A DNA stretch of 64,000 nt, taken from contig VXAZ01006875.1 in assembly GCA_013399875.1 (NCBI GenBank), positions 400,813-464,812 on the forward strand, in the 5' to 3' direction. Shown in pieces: positions 34,464 to 45,639 of this stretch (within the stretch, counting starts at the first letter, position 1; each line of letters opens with the position of its first letter). The notes under the pieces are model-generated. The model did no database searches. It saw only the letters and a program-made list of their open reading frames with translations, and was not told the DNA's origin. Made by a program: the position numbers and the translations under genes. Origin of the DNA: Gymnorhina tibicen (Eukaryota > Chordata > Aves > Passeriformes > Artamidae).

Positions 34464-34726
34464 TGGAATCACTGGATCATCAAGGTTGGAAAAGCCCTCT
34501 GAGACCATTGACTCCAACTGTTCCAAAGGCGCCACTAAGCTGTGTCCCCAAGTGCTACGTCCACGTGTCTGTTAAATCTCCCCAGGGATGGGAACTCCAC
34601 CACTGCCCTCGGTAACAGTGCCATGGCTGGACAACACCTGGGGGGAAGAAATTTTCCTTAATATCCAATTAAACCTCCCCTGGAGCAACTTGAGGCCATT
34701 TCCTCTTGTCCTGTCTTGCCCTTGCC
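34464..34726 (-). mobile_element. CR1 LINE 3' fragment
   Basis: The reverse-oriented tail 'ggaatcactggatcatcaag' leads into 'gttggaaaagccctctgaga', a 'gatgggaactccaccactgc' block and upstream 'aaacctcccctggagcaact'. It belongs to the 'accattgactccaactg' type subfamily. Confidence 0.92.
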
Positions 34727-34727
34727 T

Positions 34728-35725
34728 GGAAGGATGGCTGACTTTGGGATGGCTGAAGACAGCGGAGCCTCCAGCTTCCCACCGTGTCCATTCTGTTTCC
34801 AGAGCCCAGCTTTGGAGCAGCCGGTTCCCAAAGGAGGATGCTCTCAAAAGCCAGGGAATTCATTACAGACTCCCAGGTGATGTTAAGGTCTGGAGGGGAG
34901 AGTAGCGGAACTGATTTACTCGTGTTGGTATTTTTGCCTCTCCTCTCCCCATGTGAAGCACGTGGCATTCCTGCTGCTCAGGCATTCCTTAGGTGCAGGG
35001 TTATTTTTGCCTGTTTGCTGATGCTCAGATTCCTCCCTGCCCGTTTCCAGGTCAGGTCCCAGCATACCTGGAGCTCCCCAGCCCTTGCCTGTGCTTTTAT
35101 CTCCCCAACCCACTTCCTACCTGCCTCCTCTTGGGATCTCTCCCCTTTGGCTTCCCCTCAGAGGGCTGCAAGGGGAGCAGAGCCTTGCAAGACTCCCAGT
35201 GCCTTCAGCACCCCCACGGTACCCAGTGCCCAGACCTGGTTCTTTCCATGCCAGCAATCCAGATTTCCCCAGCGTCCTTGCCAGCACAGGGCTCTGATTA
35301 AAGATCACCTTAGATGAACGTGTCTGGGGCACACACAAATTTCCCAGTTCGGTGCCTCCCCCAGCTCTCGGCTCTGCTTCCGTCATTGCCCCAGTGAGCT
35401 GAAAATGTCACCGCTGCCACCACAACCACGTGTGCCTGCAGAACCCAACGAGGCACTTAATTAGGTAGGGAAGAGATGTTTTTTCCTGCCTGACCACATC
35501 CCACCCCGGAGTCGGCGGCTGCTCAGAGCCACCGATAAGCACCAAGCTCAGTGTCCTGGTTCGCAGCCTCTTTGCAATTACAAATGGAGAAAACATAAAG
35601 AAAAGGACCTTAAATCATCTAAATTAAAGCTCTGAGAACTGCGCAGCTCCACTGCCTGAGATTAAACAATCACAGCACCACAGCTTTTCCTTCAGCTCTG
35701 ATGAGGAATTTGGGCAGGGCTCTGT
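34728..35725. other. single-copy sequence between CR1 copies
   Basis: No gene recognised. 35440-35640 is AT-richer with 'ggcacttaattaggtaggga' and may be conserved. Confidence 0.35.
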
Positions 35726-35726
35726 T

Positions 35727-35984
35727 TCTAGGACAAGGGGGGATGGTTTTAAACTAAAAGGTTGATTTAGGTCAGATACAGGGAAAATGTTTCTTACACT
35801 GAGGGTGGCAAGGCCCTGGCACAGGGTGCCCAGAGAAGCTGTGGCTGCCCCATCCCTGAAAGTGTCCAAGGCCAGGCTGGACAGGGCTTGGAGCAACCTG
35901 GGACAGTGAAAGGTGTCCCTGCCCATGGCAGGGGTGGAACTGGATAACCTTGAAGGTCCCTTCCAACCCAAACTATTCTCTGAA
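35727..35984 (+). mobile_element. CR1 LINE 3' fragment
   Basis: 'caaggggggatggttttaaa', 'gagggtggcaaggccctggc', 'gcccagagaagctgtggctg', 'gtgtccctgcccatggcagg' and the tail 'cccttccaacccaaactatt' follow in the CR1 order. The copy is well preserved. Its open frame on the minus strand is a CR1 artefact. Confidence 0.95.
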
Positions 35985-35985
35985 C

Positions 35986-37645
35986 TCCCCAGCCAGTGCC
36001 CTGGAGATGCAGACATCAGAACACTCTACTCCAGGGCCACAGGAGCCGCCTGCTCTGCTTTCCTCTTGTCCAGCATCCCAGACCCACTCCTCCCTGGCAG
36101 GGAGGTGAGAAATACCTTCAATAATGTCAATGTATTTCAAATCCAGGAATGTTTATTTCCCTCCTTGGAAGGACCAGGCATTCTTCTGACTGGTCACACA
36201 CACTTGGTGACTGGCAGCACAAACCCAGACCTTAATCCGAGAATTCCATCTCTGGAATCCTCAGGTACTGATGCAACCAGTCCTTACTCATTCCCTAATT
36301 ACCTCATTACCCCTGGAAAAGAGGGAGAGCCTGTCCTTTCAGGAGCAATCCCCCATCCTGAGGGAAAATCCTGAGGAGATTCTCCATTTCAGGCATTTTC
36401 CTCCAATCTGACAATTCCCTGCTCCACGGGGTGTTCAGGTGCTGTTGATGCAGGAACAGAGCTGTTCATTATGCTGCTGGCTGAGATGAGAGATAAGGGA
36501 TTGCCAAGGAAACACGGCTTTGCAGTGACATCCCAGGTGGTGACGCTCACGTTTTGGGAGAAGTGGGGGCTCACGCGGGGCTCACCCGGGGCCGGGGCAC
36601 CCCAGGCACGTGTGGGGGTGGGAACAGCTCTGAGCCCAAGGTCTCCTGGCTTCCCAGCATACAAAACAAACCCCCAAAATGAATTCCTCCAGCTTTGACT
36701 GGTTTTTTGTTTCATTTGCACTACAGAATTTGGTTTTGGGGGTTTTGGGGGTGCTGAACAGCAGGAGGTGGGGGGTCCCCAGGGGTGTTCTGTCTGGGAA
36801 GAGCCGCTGCAGAGGTGGGAAGAGGGGGACAAGGGCTTTGCAGTTACCCAAAAACGTCTGATGACACGAAGTGAGAGAAGAGGGGGGTGGCTCAAGCAGC
36901 TTGGAGAGGAGTGCTGGAATTGAATCCAGCAGAAGTAAATCAGGAATGAGTGTCAGGGAAGAAATTAAAAGGCCTTCCAATGACTCTTGTTGAACTGGAA
37001 CGGTTTCCCAAACGGACTGGGGACGAACTGTGCCATGGGCTGCCTTGGACAATAGGGGATGATTTAACAGAGAGTTCAGGCTGGGCTGGTTAAAGTCTAC
37101 ACCCCAGGCTCTCTGGGATCTGCAGATGGCTCTGGTGTCCCCAGGCACATCCCTGTGGCTTGGCTTGGCTCGGCTCGGCTCAGCTCAGCACAGCTCGGCA
37201 TGGCTCAGTTTCTGTTTTCTAGGAAAAACAGGCAGGCAAAAGGAGAAATGCTTTAAAAAACTAGACAAGGAAATGGGGTTGGAGGGAAACAGAAGCTCGT
37301 CACTCGTTAGGAGAAACCCAAAATAAATGGGACTCCATCCAGGCTCTTCAAACCAGAAATGTGACCTAATTTTCCTTTTCAGTGATGAGCCAACTCCCTC
37401 CCCCCAGCAAGAGCTCCCTGCCCAGCCCCAACCACCCGGCCAGGAGCCCCAGGACCCCCAGTGCCCCCAGCCCCAGGCTGGGCCCTGCAGCACCCAGTGC
37501 ATGGGCAGGGGTCGGGTGCCCAGGGAGAGCCACAGGGCACCGCAGGCAAAACATCAACAGCTGAAAATGTTCACAACTGAAAACATCAACAATGGTGAGT
37601 CCCTTCATGGCAAGTCCAGGGCAAGTCACCTGTGGCTCACAGGTG
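35986..37645. other. single-copy sequence between CR1 copies
   Basis: 36728-36790 contains spaced G runs ('ggttttgggggttttggggg' and later 'ggtggggggtcccc') with G-quadruplex potential. No gene is recognised. Confidence 0.35.
37156..37208. repeat. imperfect pentanucleotide repeat (GGCTY)n
   Basis: 'ggcttggcttggctcggctc' continues as 'ggctcagctcagcacagctc'. It is a short imperfect 5 bp array. Confidence 0.8.
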
Positions 37646-37648
37646 AAT

Positions 37649-37935
37649 CAAAGAATCATGGTTTGGGTGGGAAGGGACCTTAAATTCATCCTGTTCCACT
37701 CCCTACCACGGGCAGGGACACCTTCCACTGTCCCAGGCTGCTCCAAGCCCCATCCAACCTGGTTTGGGACACTTCCAGGGGTCCAGGGGCAGCCACAGCT
37801 TCTCTGGGCACCCTGTGCCACAGCCTCCCCACCCTCACAGGGGAGAATTCCTTCCCAATATCCCCTCTCACCCTGCCCTCTGGGAAGCCGTTCCCCCTTG
37901 TCCCGTCCCTCCAGGCCCTTGCCCAAAGTGACTCG
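37649..37935 (-). mobile_element. CR1 LINE 3' fragment, about 290 bp
   Basis: The reverse copy contains 'agaatcatggtttgggtggg', 'cagggacaccttccactgtc', 'cacagcttctctgggcaccc', 'gagaattccttcccaatatc' and 'gggaagccgttccccc'. It is close in type to 13555-13893 and 51859-52118. Confidence 0.95.
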
Positions 37936-38194
37936 GGCTGTTGGCTGTGCTGTAGGGGAAGCTGCCTGTTGTGGCACTTTGCCATGGGCTGTCCCGACCC
38001 TGCTGCCACAGCGAGGGTGGGGCTGTCAGAGGTTCCCACACCTCTGCACCCAGAGACAGCACCCGGAATATCTGCGGCTTATTTTTCCTCAGAACAAGGA
38101 GTGCACGTAGTAATTGTACTGCAGCGTGCAAATAGCAGAACAAACACAATCCTCAACTTGATAGGAGCAGGGGTTGTTGTAGCTAGGAAAAAAA

Positions 38195-38625
38195 AATGAT
38201 CAAAAACATGTCACACAGGAAAAAGGGTTTCCATTCACAAAGAAATCATTATGGTTAATTTAATTCATTGTAGCATTTAATATAAAAAAGCCTTTCTACA
38301 GAGACTGGGAAAAAAGCCAACATTTATATATAAATGGGTTTTATTTTAAAAGCTAATGCAGTGGGCAGGATGCTTCGGGGTTATTTTCTCTCCCTCTTTC
38401 TTTCAGCGCATATGCAAAGCTGGTATTGTATCCAAAAAACAAGGAATTTGCCGCTATCTAAAGTTTACAAATTGCTTTTTTTCAAAAGCACCGTTTCATA
38501 TCCCTTAGAAATGGAAATGACGGGGTTTTATCTCTTTGACTGCCTTTCTCTCTGCTTTTTAAAAGTTACTTATATTAGTGTCCAAGGCACTGATTTGCAG
38601 AACGGGCTTTAAATATTCTGCCGCT
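38195..38625. promoter_or_regulatory. putative conserved noncoding element, AT-rich, 430 bp
   Basis: This is the longest AT-rich, repeat-free, CpG-poor block in the CR1-dense interval. It contains 'ggttaatttaattcattg' (38254-38271), 'atttatatataaatggg' (38321-38337), 'agctaatgcag' (about 38350-38360), 'catatgcaaagc' (about 38408-38419) and several TTTAAA and TTTCA runs. No simple repeat or transposon signature explains the composition. Such blocks are often deeply conserved enhancers, but that needs an alignment. The 92-codon frame at 38334-38612 has no domain. Confidence 0.35.
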
Positions 38626-39188
38626 GCCATTCCTGGGAATGCCTGACAGCCCCGGCTCTTACAGGGATGCATTTTCTGGACGCTGCTAACCTGGGTGTGC
38701 TCCTGGAGCTACCCTCGGAGGCTGGAAGGAGAATCAGCTGTGTTTGTGCAGGGGACAGATGGCTCCTGAGTGACTGGTCTGATCAAATACCTTCAGCCAG
38801 GGAATTGCAGGGGAAGGAAACATATGGCACATCCCACATGTGCCCCGCGTGCCGGGCGGGCAGGGACGCAGCTCCCAGGGCTGGGATTGCATGTGGCACT
38901 GGTGCCCTGGGTCACACAGAGAGAGAGGACAGTGCTGGGGACAGGGCTCGAGGCGGGCAGGTGGCACCCACCTGATGCAGAGCAGAGCCACCTCTCCACC
39001 AGCCGTTCCCGGGGCTCCGTGTTCCCACAGCCTGTCGGTGATCCTTGGATACAGAGCCTCTGTCTGCACTGGGGCCGGGCTGGAAACCTCTCCCCAGGTA
39101 TGAGCTGTGCCACCCTGCCTGCCTTTTCCACTTTCTACCCTGCTTTTCCCTTGCTGATACTTCATCCTCTTATTTCCATGTCCATAAT

Positions 39189-39425
39189 CGTGGAATCACA
39201 GAATGGTTTGGATTGGGAGTAACTTAAAGCTCATCTTGTTCCAATACCTTCCACTGTCCCAGGTTGCTCCAAGCCCTGTCCAGCCTGGCCTGGAGCCCTC
39301 TCTTCTTCAGCCTCCTTTTGTGTATTTGAGGAGCACCATCTCATCCCCCACGGATCTGTCCTCTCCAGACTAAACACGCTCCAGGCTTTCAGCCCAGGTC
39401 ATGGTTCTGAGGCCTCCAGACGCTT
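39189..39425 (-). mobile_element. CR1 LINE fragment with internal segment
   Basis: The tail 'tggaatcacagaatggtttg' and 'ccactgtcccaggttgctcc' are followed directly by a segment that normally lies several hundred bases upstream in CR1 ('ctcttcttcagcctcctttt', 'cctctccagactaaacacgc'). An internal deletion is implied between about 39295 and 39300. Confidence 0.82.
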
Positions 39426-39429
39426 CCCT

Positions 39430-40750
39430 GCTCCCTCCTTGGCACTGCCTGCAGCTGGCATAGATGGGAACTCAACCTGTAAATGTCCTTGCCACCTCTG
39501 CACCTCCTGCTAGGGCAGGATCCTGGTTGGATTTTTATTTCCCTTCCTCTAAGATATCCCTTTGGGGGTTCTCAAACTATTCACCAATACCAACAAACGC
39601 AGCCACATCACATCTGTGCAGCAGGGAAAATTATCCCACTGTGGAGCAGCTCAGCAGAAACCCCAGCAGAGCAAGGTGAAGCACCTTGCCCAAGGTCATC
39701 CAGGAGTGAGGAATGCCAGCCAGGGCACTCCCCAAAACCCCACGCTTTCTTAGACACCTCCACAAAGCCATTTCCTTTGTAAAATGCCAACTGCTATTAA
39801 ATCCCTGGACTTCTTAGCCCTGGAATTGCATCCATTATCCTCTCCCAGTGCTCGGGGCTCTCTTCTGGCTGTATCAGCTGGCAGGACACCCTTGTCCTGG
39901 GGAAGCATCTGCACGAGGCCAGCGCTGATTTCGGAGGGGTTCGGGCTCCACCTGAGCACCTGCTCCTCAGGCCTGGGCTTGTTCCTGCTGCTGTCCAGGC
40001 ACCTTGGCCAGGAGCTTCAAAGCAGGCAGGATCGGCCCTCTTCCAAAGGCATGGAATGCAAAGTTTGGGAAGCGTGCTGGAACCGCTACGTCTGTACCCA
40101 CATCCCTGATTTATTACCCCCGGTGTCTGTTGCTGCTCAGGACCGGAGTTCCTGTTCAGACCTTTGCTTTTCCATGCCAGTAGCTTTGGCTTTTCAGCAG
40201 GAAAGCTTTCTCCCTGGATTATGCAAATACTCTGTGCATTGTCGTTCCCTGTTTGCGTTACGTTCACCTCCCCTTTGCTTTGATTAATGCTCCCTCTCCC
40301 CCACATGCTTGCTCCAATATGTTTGTTTTAGGGATGGGCAAATGAGCTGGGAATAAGAAAAATGGAACTGAACCTTCACCCAAAGCTTGAAGTGGGTGGT
40401 TTGGAAAAGAAACCCACAACAGAATGAATAAGGCTTTGAACCACACAAATAGTTCCCTTGTTGGTGCAGCAGAGACAGTCTGGGCCCCAAAATGATGAAA
40501 TGCTGTGTCCTCTGCAGTTTCCAGGAGCTCTCCGTTTGCTTGCCGCCTCTCATGCCCCCAGGCAGGCTCTTGCAGAGGGATCGGGGAGGGGGATGCAGCC
40601 AGCCCCGGATGCTGCCGTGGGATCAAGCCCTGAGTGATGCAGAGCTGCTCCGAGCTCCGCGCACAGCCCAGCCCTGGGATGTGGTGTGGAGACTCACACA
40701 GCCATGGCCAGGCTGCCCAGGGAATACCAAAACTGCTCCGGAGAGTCTGT
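39430..40750. other. single-copy sequence, no gene recognised
   Basis: No exon or repeat is supported. The open frames on both strands at 39784-40929 overlap and lack domains. Confidence 0.38.
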
Positions 40751-40755
40751 CGGGA

Positions 40756-40940
40756 CCGCAGAATCCCAGAGTCAGTGAGGCTGGGAAAGCCCTCCAAGAT
40801 CATTGAGTTCAGTCTGTGCCCAATCCCCACCTTGTCACCCAGCCCAGAGCACTGAGTGCCACATCCAGTCCTTCCTGGGACACCTCCAGGGGTGGGGACT
40901 CCACCGCCTCCCTGGGCAGCCCCTTCCAAAACTGGTGCCA
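40756..40940 (-). mobile_element. CR1 LINE 3' fragment, same subfamily as 26216-26322
   Basis: 'gcagaatcccagagtcagtg' then 'caagatcattgagttcagtc', 'caatccccaccttgtcaccc' and 'acctccaggggtggggactc'. It matches the reverse complement of the 26 kb copy closely over its first 110 bases. Confidence 0.92.
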
Positions 40941-40944
40941 GGCA

Positions 40945-42480
40945 AACCTAAATACCCAAATCAGCTTAGAAAACCCCCTTCGGAGCCCTCCGTGGAGCAG
41001 GACTGCCAAGATGCAGAGATGTGGCTGGGACAGGGCTCCTGGGTATCCCGGTGCTGGGCACAGGGGACAGTGCCCCAGGGACACCTTGCAAGGACAGGGA
41101 GCTCGGGATGAGGCAGTGGGACCTCACTGCCACTCAAAGGGCTGAGAACCCTCTGTCCTCTGTGGGGCTGCGCGTGGAGCCCGTGGCTGGGGCCAGCACT
41201 GTCCTGGCCAAGCCGGGCACTGCTGGAGGGACACGCCAAGGTTTGGGCACCGCGGGCACCGGGCACGGGGCCTAAGTGCCAGTCACAGCTCCCGCTCCCA
41301 TCGCGCTGGGATTTGTTTGGGAGAACCTGTCAAAGCCTGGCAGGTTTCCCACCGCTGATGAAAGGAGTGAGGATGTCTGAGAGCTTCACAAGGTGATACA
41401 GCCATCAAGGCACCGTGACAGACTCACACAGAGGCACCGAAAACCAACGGAGATTGGCAGCTCCGGGGCCTGGAACCAAACAAGAGTTGCGGAATCAGTG
41501 CTGGGTGTGCGAGCGCTCGCGTGGGGCCGGGCACGCTCAGGAAGTCACCATCCCTCATTCTCACCTCCCTGACAGCTCCCAACTTGAAGGAAGATGTAAG
41601 CAAACAGAAGGGTGGGAGCCCCTGCTCAGAGTCCTGCCTGGAAATTATAAAGGGCTGTTCACAGAGCTGCTTTTATACCACTAAACCGAATGTTGTGCTG
41701 CGGAAAGGTGGGCTGGGCTCACGGACACAGAGTCTCTGCTTCTCCTGGGCACAGGTACAGCACGGGTGAAGGGGCTGCAGCCTCCCCTCCACATCCCCTG
41801 TCTGGCACAGCACCAGTGTCCCAGGAGGGCACCAGCGTCCAGCTCTGCCTTGGACGTGGACTCATCCTGGTGCAGTCCAGAGGTGCAGGACGCCTTGGGA
41901 CCAGGGGAAGGAAATCCCATCTCTCCAGGGCAGTCCTGCCCATTGTTTTCACGAGACTTTTGCCACTCAAATGAATTCCGGATGCGGATCCTGCCTGTGG
42001 CAAGTGGGGTTGGAATAAAAATCTGCTCCATGCAGATTTTTCGAATATATCAGCAAAGGGTCATGGCGATAGTGCCTGATGCTGGATCTGGAGCTTCTCT
42101 TGTCTCACCCAGGCTTGGGGGACTTCTGTGCCTGCTTTCCCAGGGATCCCATCCAAGGCACACCAACAGAATGTCCCAGTGAAATGGTTCCAAACACCTT
42201 TCAGGGCCTCCTGCAAAGTGGTCACTGTATGCAAGTGAAGACAGTGGGAAACAGGGCAAGAGGGTGGAGGGGATTCAGGGAGCGATGCAGGGAGCTGGGC
42301 ACAGGGATCGCAGGCTGGGATAGGGAAAAAGAGGTTCCCATCCCTGGCTCCCTGCAGCCAGGACTGGCTCCTCTTCCCCAGTCCAACCTGGGGCATCCAA
42401 TAAAGGGGGAATTACAGGGCTGAAGTTCTGCACCACGCAAAGAGGAAGCATCAGCCAAACATTCCTGGCCCCCACCCCTG
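40945..42480. other. single-copy sequence, no gene recognised
   Basis: No interspersed repeat or credible exon was seen. Confidence 0.38.
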
Positions 42481-42482
42481 GC

Positions 42483-42800
42483 CATAATTAATAAACTCAA
42501 AGGAAATTAAACCACAAGAAGAAAGCCCAAACACCAAAGCCAGGCGCCCCAGCCCAAGCTGCATCACGTGCGGCGCGGGGGAAGCGGCCCCGACGCCCAG
42601 GCAGAGCCACAGAGGTAATCGCAGTCACAGGGCGAGAGGCTAAACCAGCATGAAATGAGGCAGGGAACAGATATTAAATTTGCAAGCCCCGGGCAACAGG
42701 ACTCCGTTCAGTTTATTTGCATTAATCAGGTCAGGGGAGTAACCTTGTTTTTTTCCTGCCGGAGATACCATCAGCCGTTATTTGTTTCTCATGTGAAAGT
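42483..42800. promoter_or_regulatory. putative enhancer with perfect POU octamer
   Basis: 'ccataattaataaactc' (42482-42498) opens the block, a CACGTG-like 'catcacgtgcggcgcg' follows at about 42563, and a perfect octamer ATTTGCAT at 42715-42722 overlaps TTAATCA. Repeat-free and of mixed composition, with CpGs retained at 42570-42600. The combined octamer and homeodomain site is the strongest single motif in this part. Enhancer function is inferred. Confidence 0.3.
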
Positions 42801-43457
42801 ATCACAAGGCACAAACAGCGGCTGGGAGAGGCTGGTGGAGCCTGGGCCGCATCCACCCTGGCTGGGAGGAGCAGCTCAGCCTGCGCCAGGGCCGCGGTCA
42901 GGGGCTGGCCACGCTCCATCCCCTGGGAGCCACCGAAGGACAGGATGGTGGCAGGACCGCTACCAGCACCAGAGGAGACCTGACTTGGGGTGGGGTGAGT
43001 CAGCAGCCGCACACCTGCTCCAAACAGCTCCTCACCTGCTCGTGGCACAGCTTGGTGCGAGGGGAGAAGTTTCTTCAGCCAAGCAAATTCTTGGGCAAAA
43101 CAAAACCTCTGAGGGCTGCCCACAAAGTCAGGAACAGCCATGACAGTGCCAGTGCCGTGGGAAAGAGCCACGTAACTTGTGACTCCGTCATTTCTGGGGA
43201 GTTGTGCTTGTTGCATTGTGGAGGGGGATGAGGCTGATGCACCCCCACACCTTCAGGGTGACGTGGAAGGGACAGTGCTCATCCTTTCAGACATGGCCTG
43301 GGGACATGGGCACGCAGTTCCTGTCCCCCACCCCCAGGCAGATGCCTGGACTGGAGCAGTGGGAGCCCCAGGCACAGCAGCCCAGCCATCGCCAATGAGA
43401 GCTGAAGGGGCACTTTTGGTAAAGGCTCGGGACAGCTGCCCCCAGGATCCCTGCCCA

Positions 43458-43745
43458 TGGACCCAGCATGGCTGCCCCCAGGATCCCNCGGCCTCCTCCA
43501 CAGAGCTGCTCCCAGGATCCCTGCCCACGGACCCGGCCTCCTCCACGGAGCTGCTCCCAGGATCCCTACCCACGGACCTGGCCTCCTCCACGGAGCTGCT
43601 CCCAGGATCCCTGCCCACAGACCCGGCCTCCTCCACAGAGCTGCTCCCAGGATCCCTGCCCACGGACCTGGCCCCCTCCCTGGAGCTGCTCCCAGGATCC
43701 CTGCCCACGGACCTGGCCCCCTCCCTGGAGCTGCTGTGCCTCCCC
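43458..43745. repeat. minisatellite, strict 45 bp unit, about 6 copies
   Basis: 'gagctgctcccaggatccc' or a variant starts at 43503, 43548, 43593, 43638, 43683 and 43728, so the period is exactly 45. A less regular copy precedes it and contains one N at 43488. Because 45 is a multiple of three, a 15-residue repeat is open in all frames, which explains the 285- and 257-codon frames over it. No domain or splice evidence supports a protein. Confidence 0.95.
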
Positions 43746-43749
43746 ACGG

Positions 43750-44450
43750 GCACAGGCCGGGGCCCTCTGGGGCTGTGCCCGGCCCCCTCACACCAGCACC
43801 CTCCTAGTGATGAACAAAGGAAAAGAGGACAAGAGCAGCCACCCTGGGCCAAAATATCAAAGACAAAAAGCATTTTGAACCTGATCCAGGCTGGCAAAGC
43901 CTCGAAAGTGGCCGGAAAAGCTAGTCCAGACGGTGATCCTGCCATTTCAAGTTTGAGAGTTCCTGGCAGAGCAGGCTGGTGGGAGAAGGGGGAGCGGAGC
44001 TGTGCTTGTCCGGACCTCACCAGCACTCACGTCTGAAGGGGAAGCTCAGCTCAGACCTGGGAGCTGGCAAAACCCACCCCATGCTGGGGAGCACTGGGGA
44101 TTAGGGAATAACTGGGGCTGCACAGACAGGGATGGGAGCGGAGAGGCTGTGGGATGTGTCCGAGTGGGAGATCTCCCAGGTAGGGAGGGTTTGGGATTGT
44201 TTGCTTTGTCCGGCTACAAAAGGCAGAGCCTCTGTGCCCACCGCAGGGTTCAAGCAGGCCCTCCCTTTCCCAGGATCCAGCAATATTATCCAGCTGCTAA
44301 AGCTCGTGGAAGCGCTGAACTCTCCTTTCAAGCTCCTAAATAAATCAGAGTGGAGGGCAGGCGGCTGTGGAGGGGCTGCCGGGCAGGGGCTGCTGCCTCT
44401 TCGTCCTGCCAGATTGCTGCCTGTGCACAGACCAAAGCCATCTTCCAGCC
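43750..44450. other. single-copy sequence, no gene recognised
   Basis: Nothing beyond open frames continuing from the minisatellite. Confidence 0.4.
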
Positions 44451-44454
44451 GCTG

Positions 44455-44720
44455 ATTTCACATTCCAAGGGAGCAGATTAATGCCTGCAAACTTCTCAGT
44501 GGAAGCATTCAAACGCTAATTGGTAGTTGCAAGTAATTAAAGTAATTTACTCAGATTATAAAGAAATTTCTTAACAGTGATTAAGCAACTCTGGGACGTG
44601 TGTAGTTGTTTGTAATCACTCCCCCAAGGGGATTAAAGCTCTTGGCTGTGTGTAATATGTCTTGTAACACCCTATGGGTCCTGTTGGCTCATGATAGCAA
44701 AGAACAGCTTGTTGGAAGAG
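44455..44720. promoter_or_regulatory. putative conserved noncoding element, homeodomain-rich
   Basis: 'cagattaatgcc' (44474-44485), 'cgctaattggtag' (44514-44526), 'gtaattaaagtaattt' (about 44533-44548) and 'gtgattaagcaac' (about 44577-44589) give at least four homeodomain-like cores in 120 bases, with a TEAD-like CATTCC at 44461. Repeat-free. Inferred enhancer. Confidence 0.32.
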
Positions 44721-44984
44721 ATATAAATCAGGCCTGTGTGCACATAAAGTACCTCACATCGGGAACAGCTCTCCTTCACGCTCCAAGCCTGGGAGCACAA
44801 CTCTGCAGCGAGGGCAGACATCCCATAAACCGGGGTTTGCTCCACAGGCAGAGGCTGTGTCATCAGTCACAGACACCACCGAAGGGAGAGGCAGAAGGAA
44901 GGGCAGGGCTGTGGGGGAGCACGAGCCGCAGTGTGGGGACAGCTCAAGGCATGGCTGCGCTCACCTCTGCTCACAGGTTTCCAT

Positions 44985-45180
44985 TCGCTAACCCATAAAA
45001 TAGGAATAAATCCACTAAAAAATACTATATGGATCCACTCACCCAGTTGATTTAGTGCTCCAAAAGTAACGGAGGAAAACTGCCAGCTTTCTGTGAAGTT
45101 GATATCTAACAGATTACACTAAACCAGAGCTAATCAGCAGATTATCGCTCCGATTGTTCCATGTCCTTGTTATCCCGGCC
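44985..45180. promoter_or_regulatory. putative regulatory block
   Basis: AT-rich, repeat-free sequence with 'ttgatttagtgctcc' (about 45048-45062), 'gagctaatcagcagattatc' (45127-45146) and 'ctccgattgttccatg' (about 45148-45163). The case is weaker than the neighbouring block at 44455-44720. Confidence 0.22.
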
Positions 45181-45639
45181 AAGCCTCCAGACCTTGCTCA
45201 AGTCTGGATTTAGGCTCAGGGAGGCAATTCCCTCATGGAGAGCAGGGAGGAGGGAGGCCACATTGCTCATCTGTGACATAAGGATTTTTCTTGCTTGCAT
45301 TTCACTTTTGTTGAAATGAGTGGCTGCAGTGAAATATTCCCGTCTTAGTCCCGAAATGTGCACACGGGGCTGAGCTGGGCTCGGAGTCACGGCACAGAGA
45401 CACCCAGGGCTGGTGCCCTTCCCACCACTGGGAAGCTCCTTTCCTGTAAGAAGGGATCTCACAGCCAGGCCCCTCTGCCCTGCCTGGAGCAGATTCCCTT
45501 TAGCTGTGGGACTCCCGCAACTCCAGTAAGATGCTTTTAGCACGTACGTCCAGGGAGCCTGTCAATTCCCAGGAAAACATTCTGCGTGTGTTGCGGCCTC
45601 CTCTCACACCCGATGGCTGTGGTCTCACCATCCTGCAGC

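Noticed and set aside
43179..44036. 285-codon + strand frame with 15-residue repeats
   Set aside because: Explained by a minisatellite with a period divisible by three; no initiation or splice evidence.
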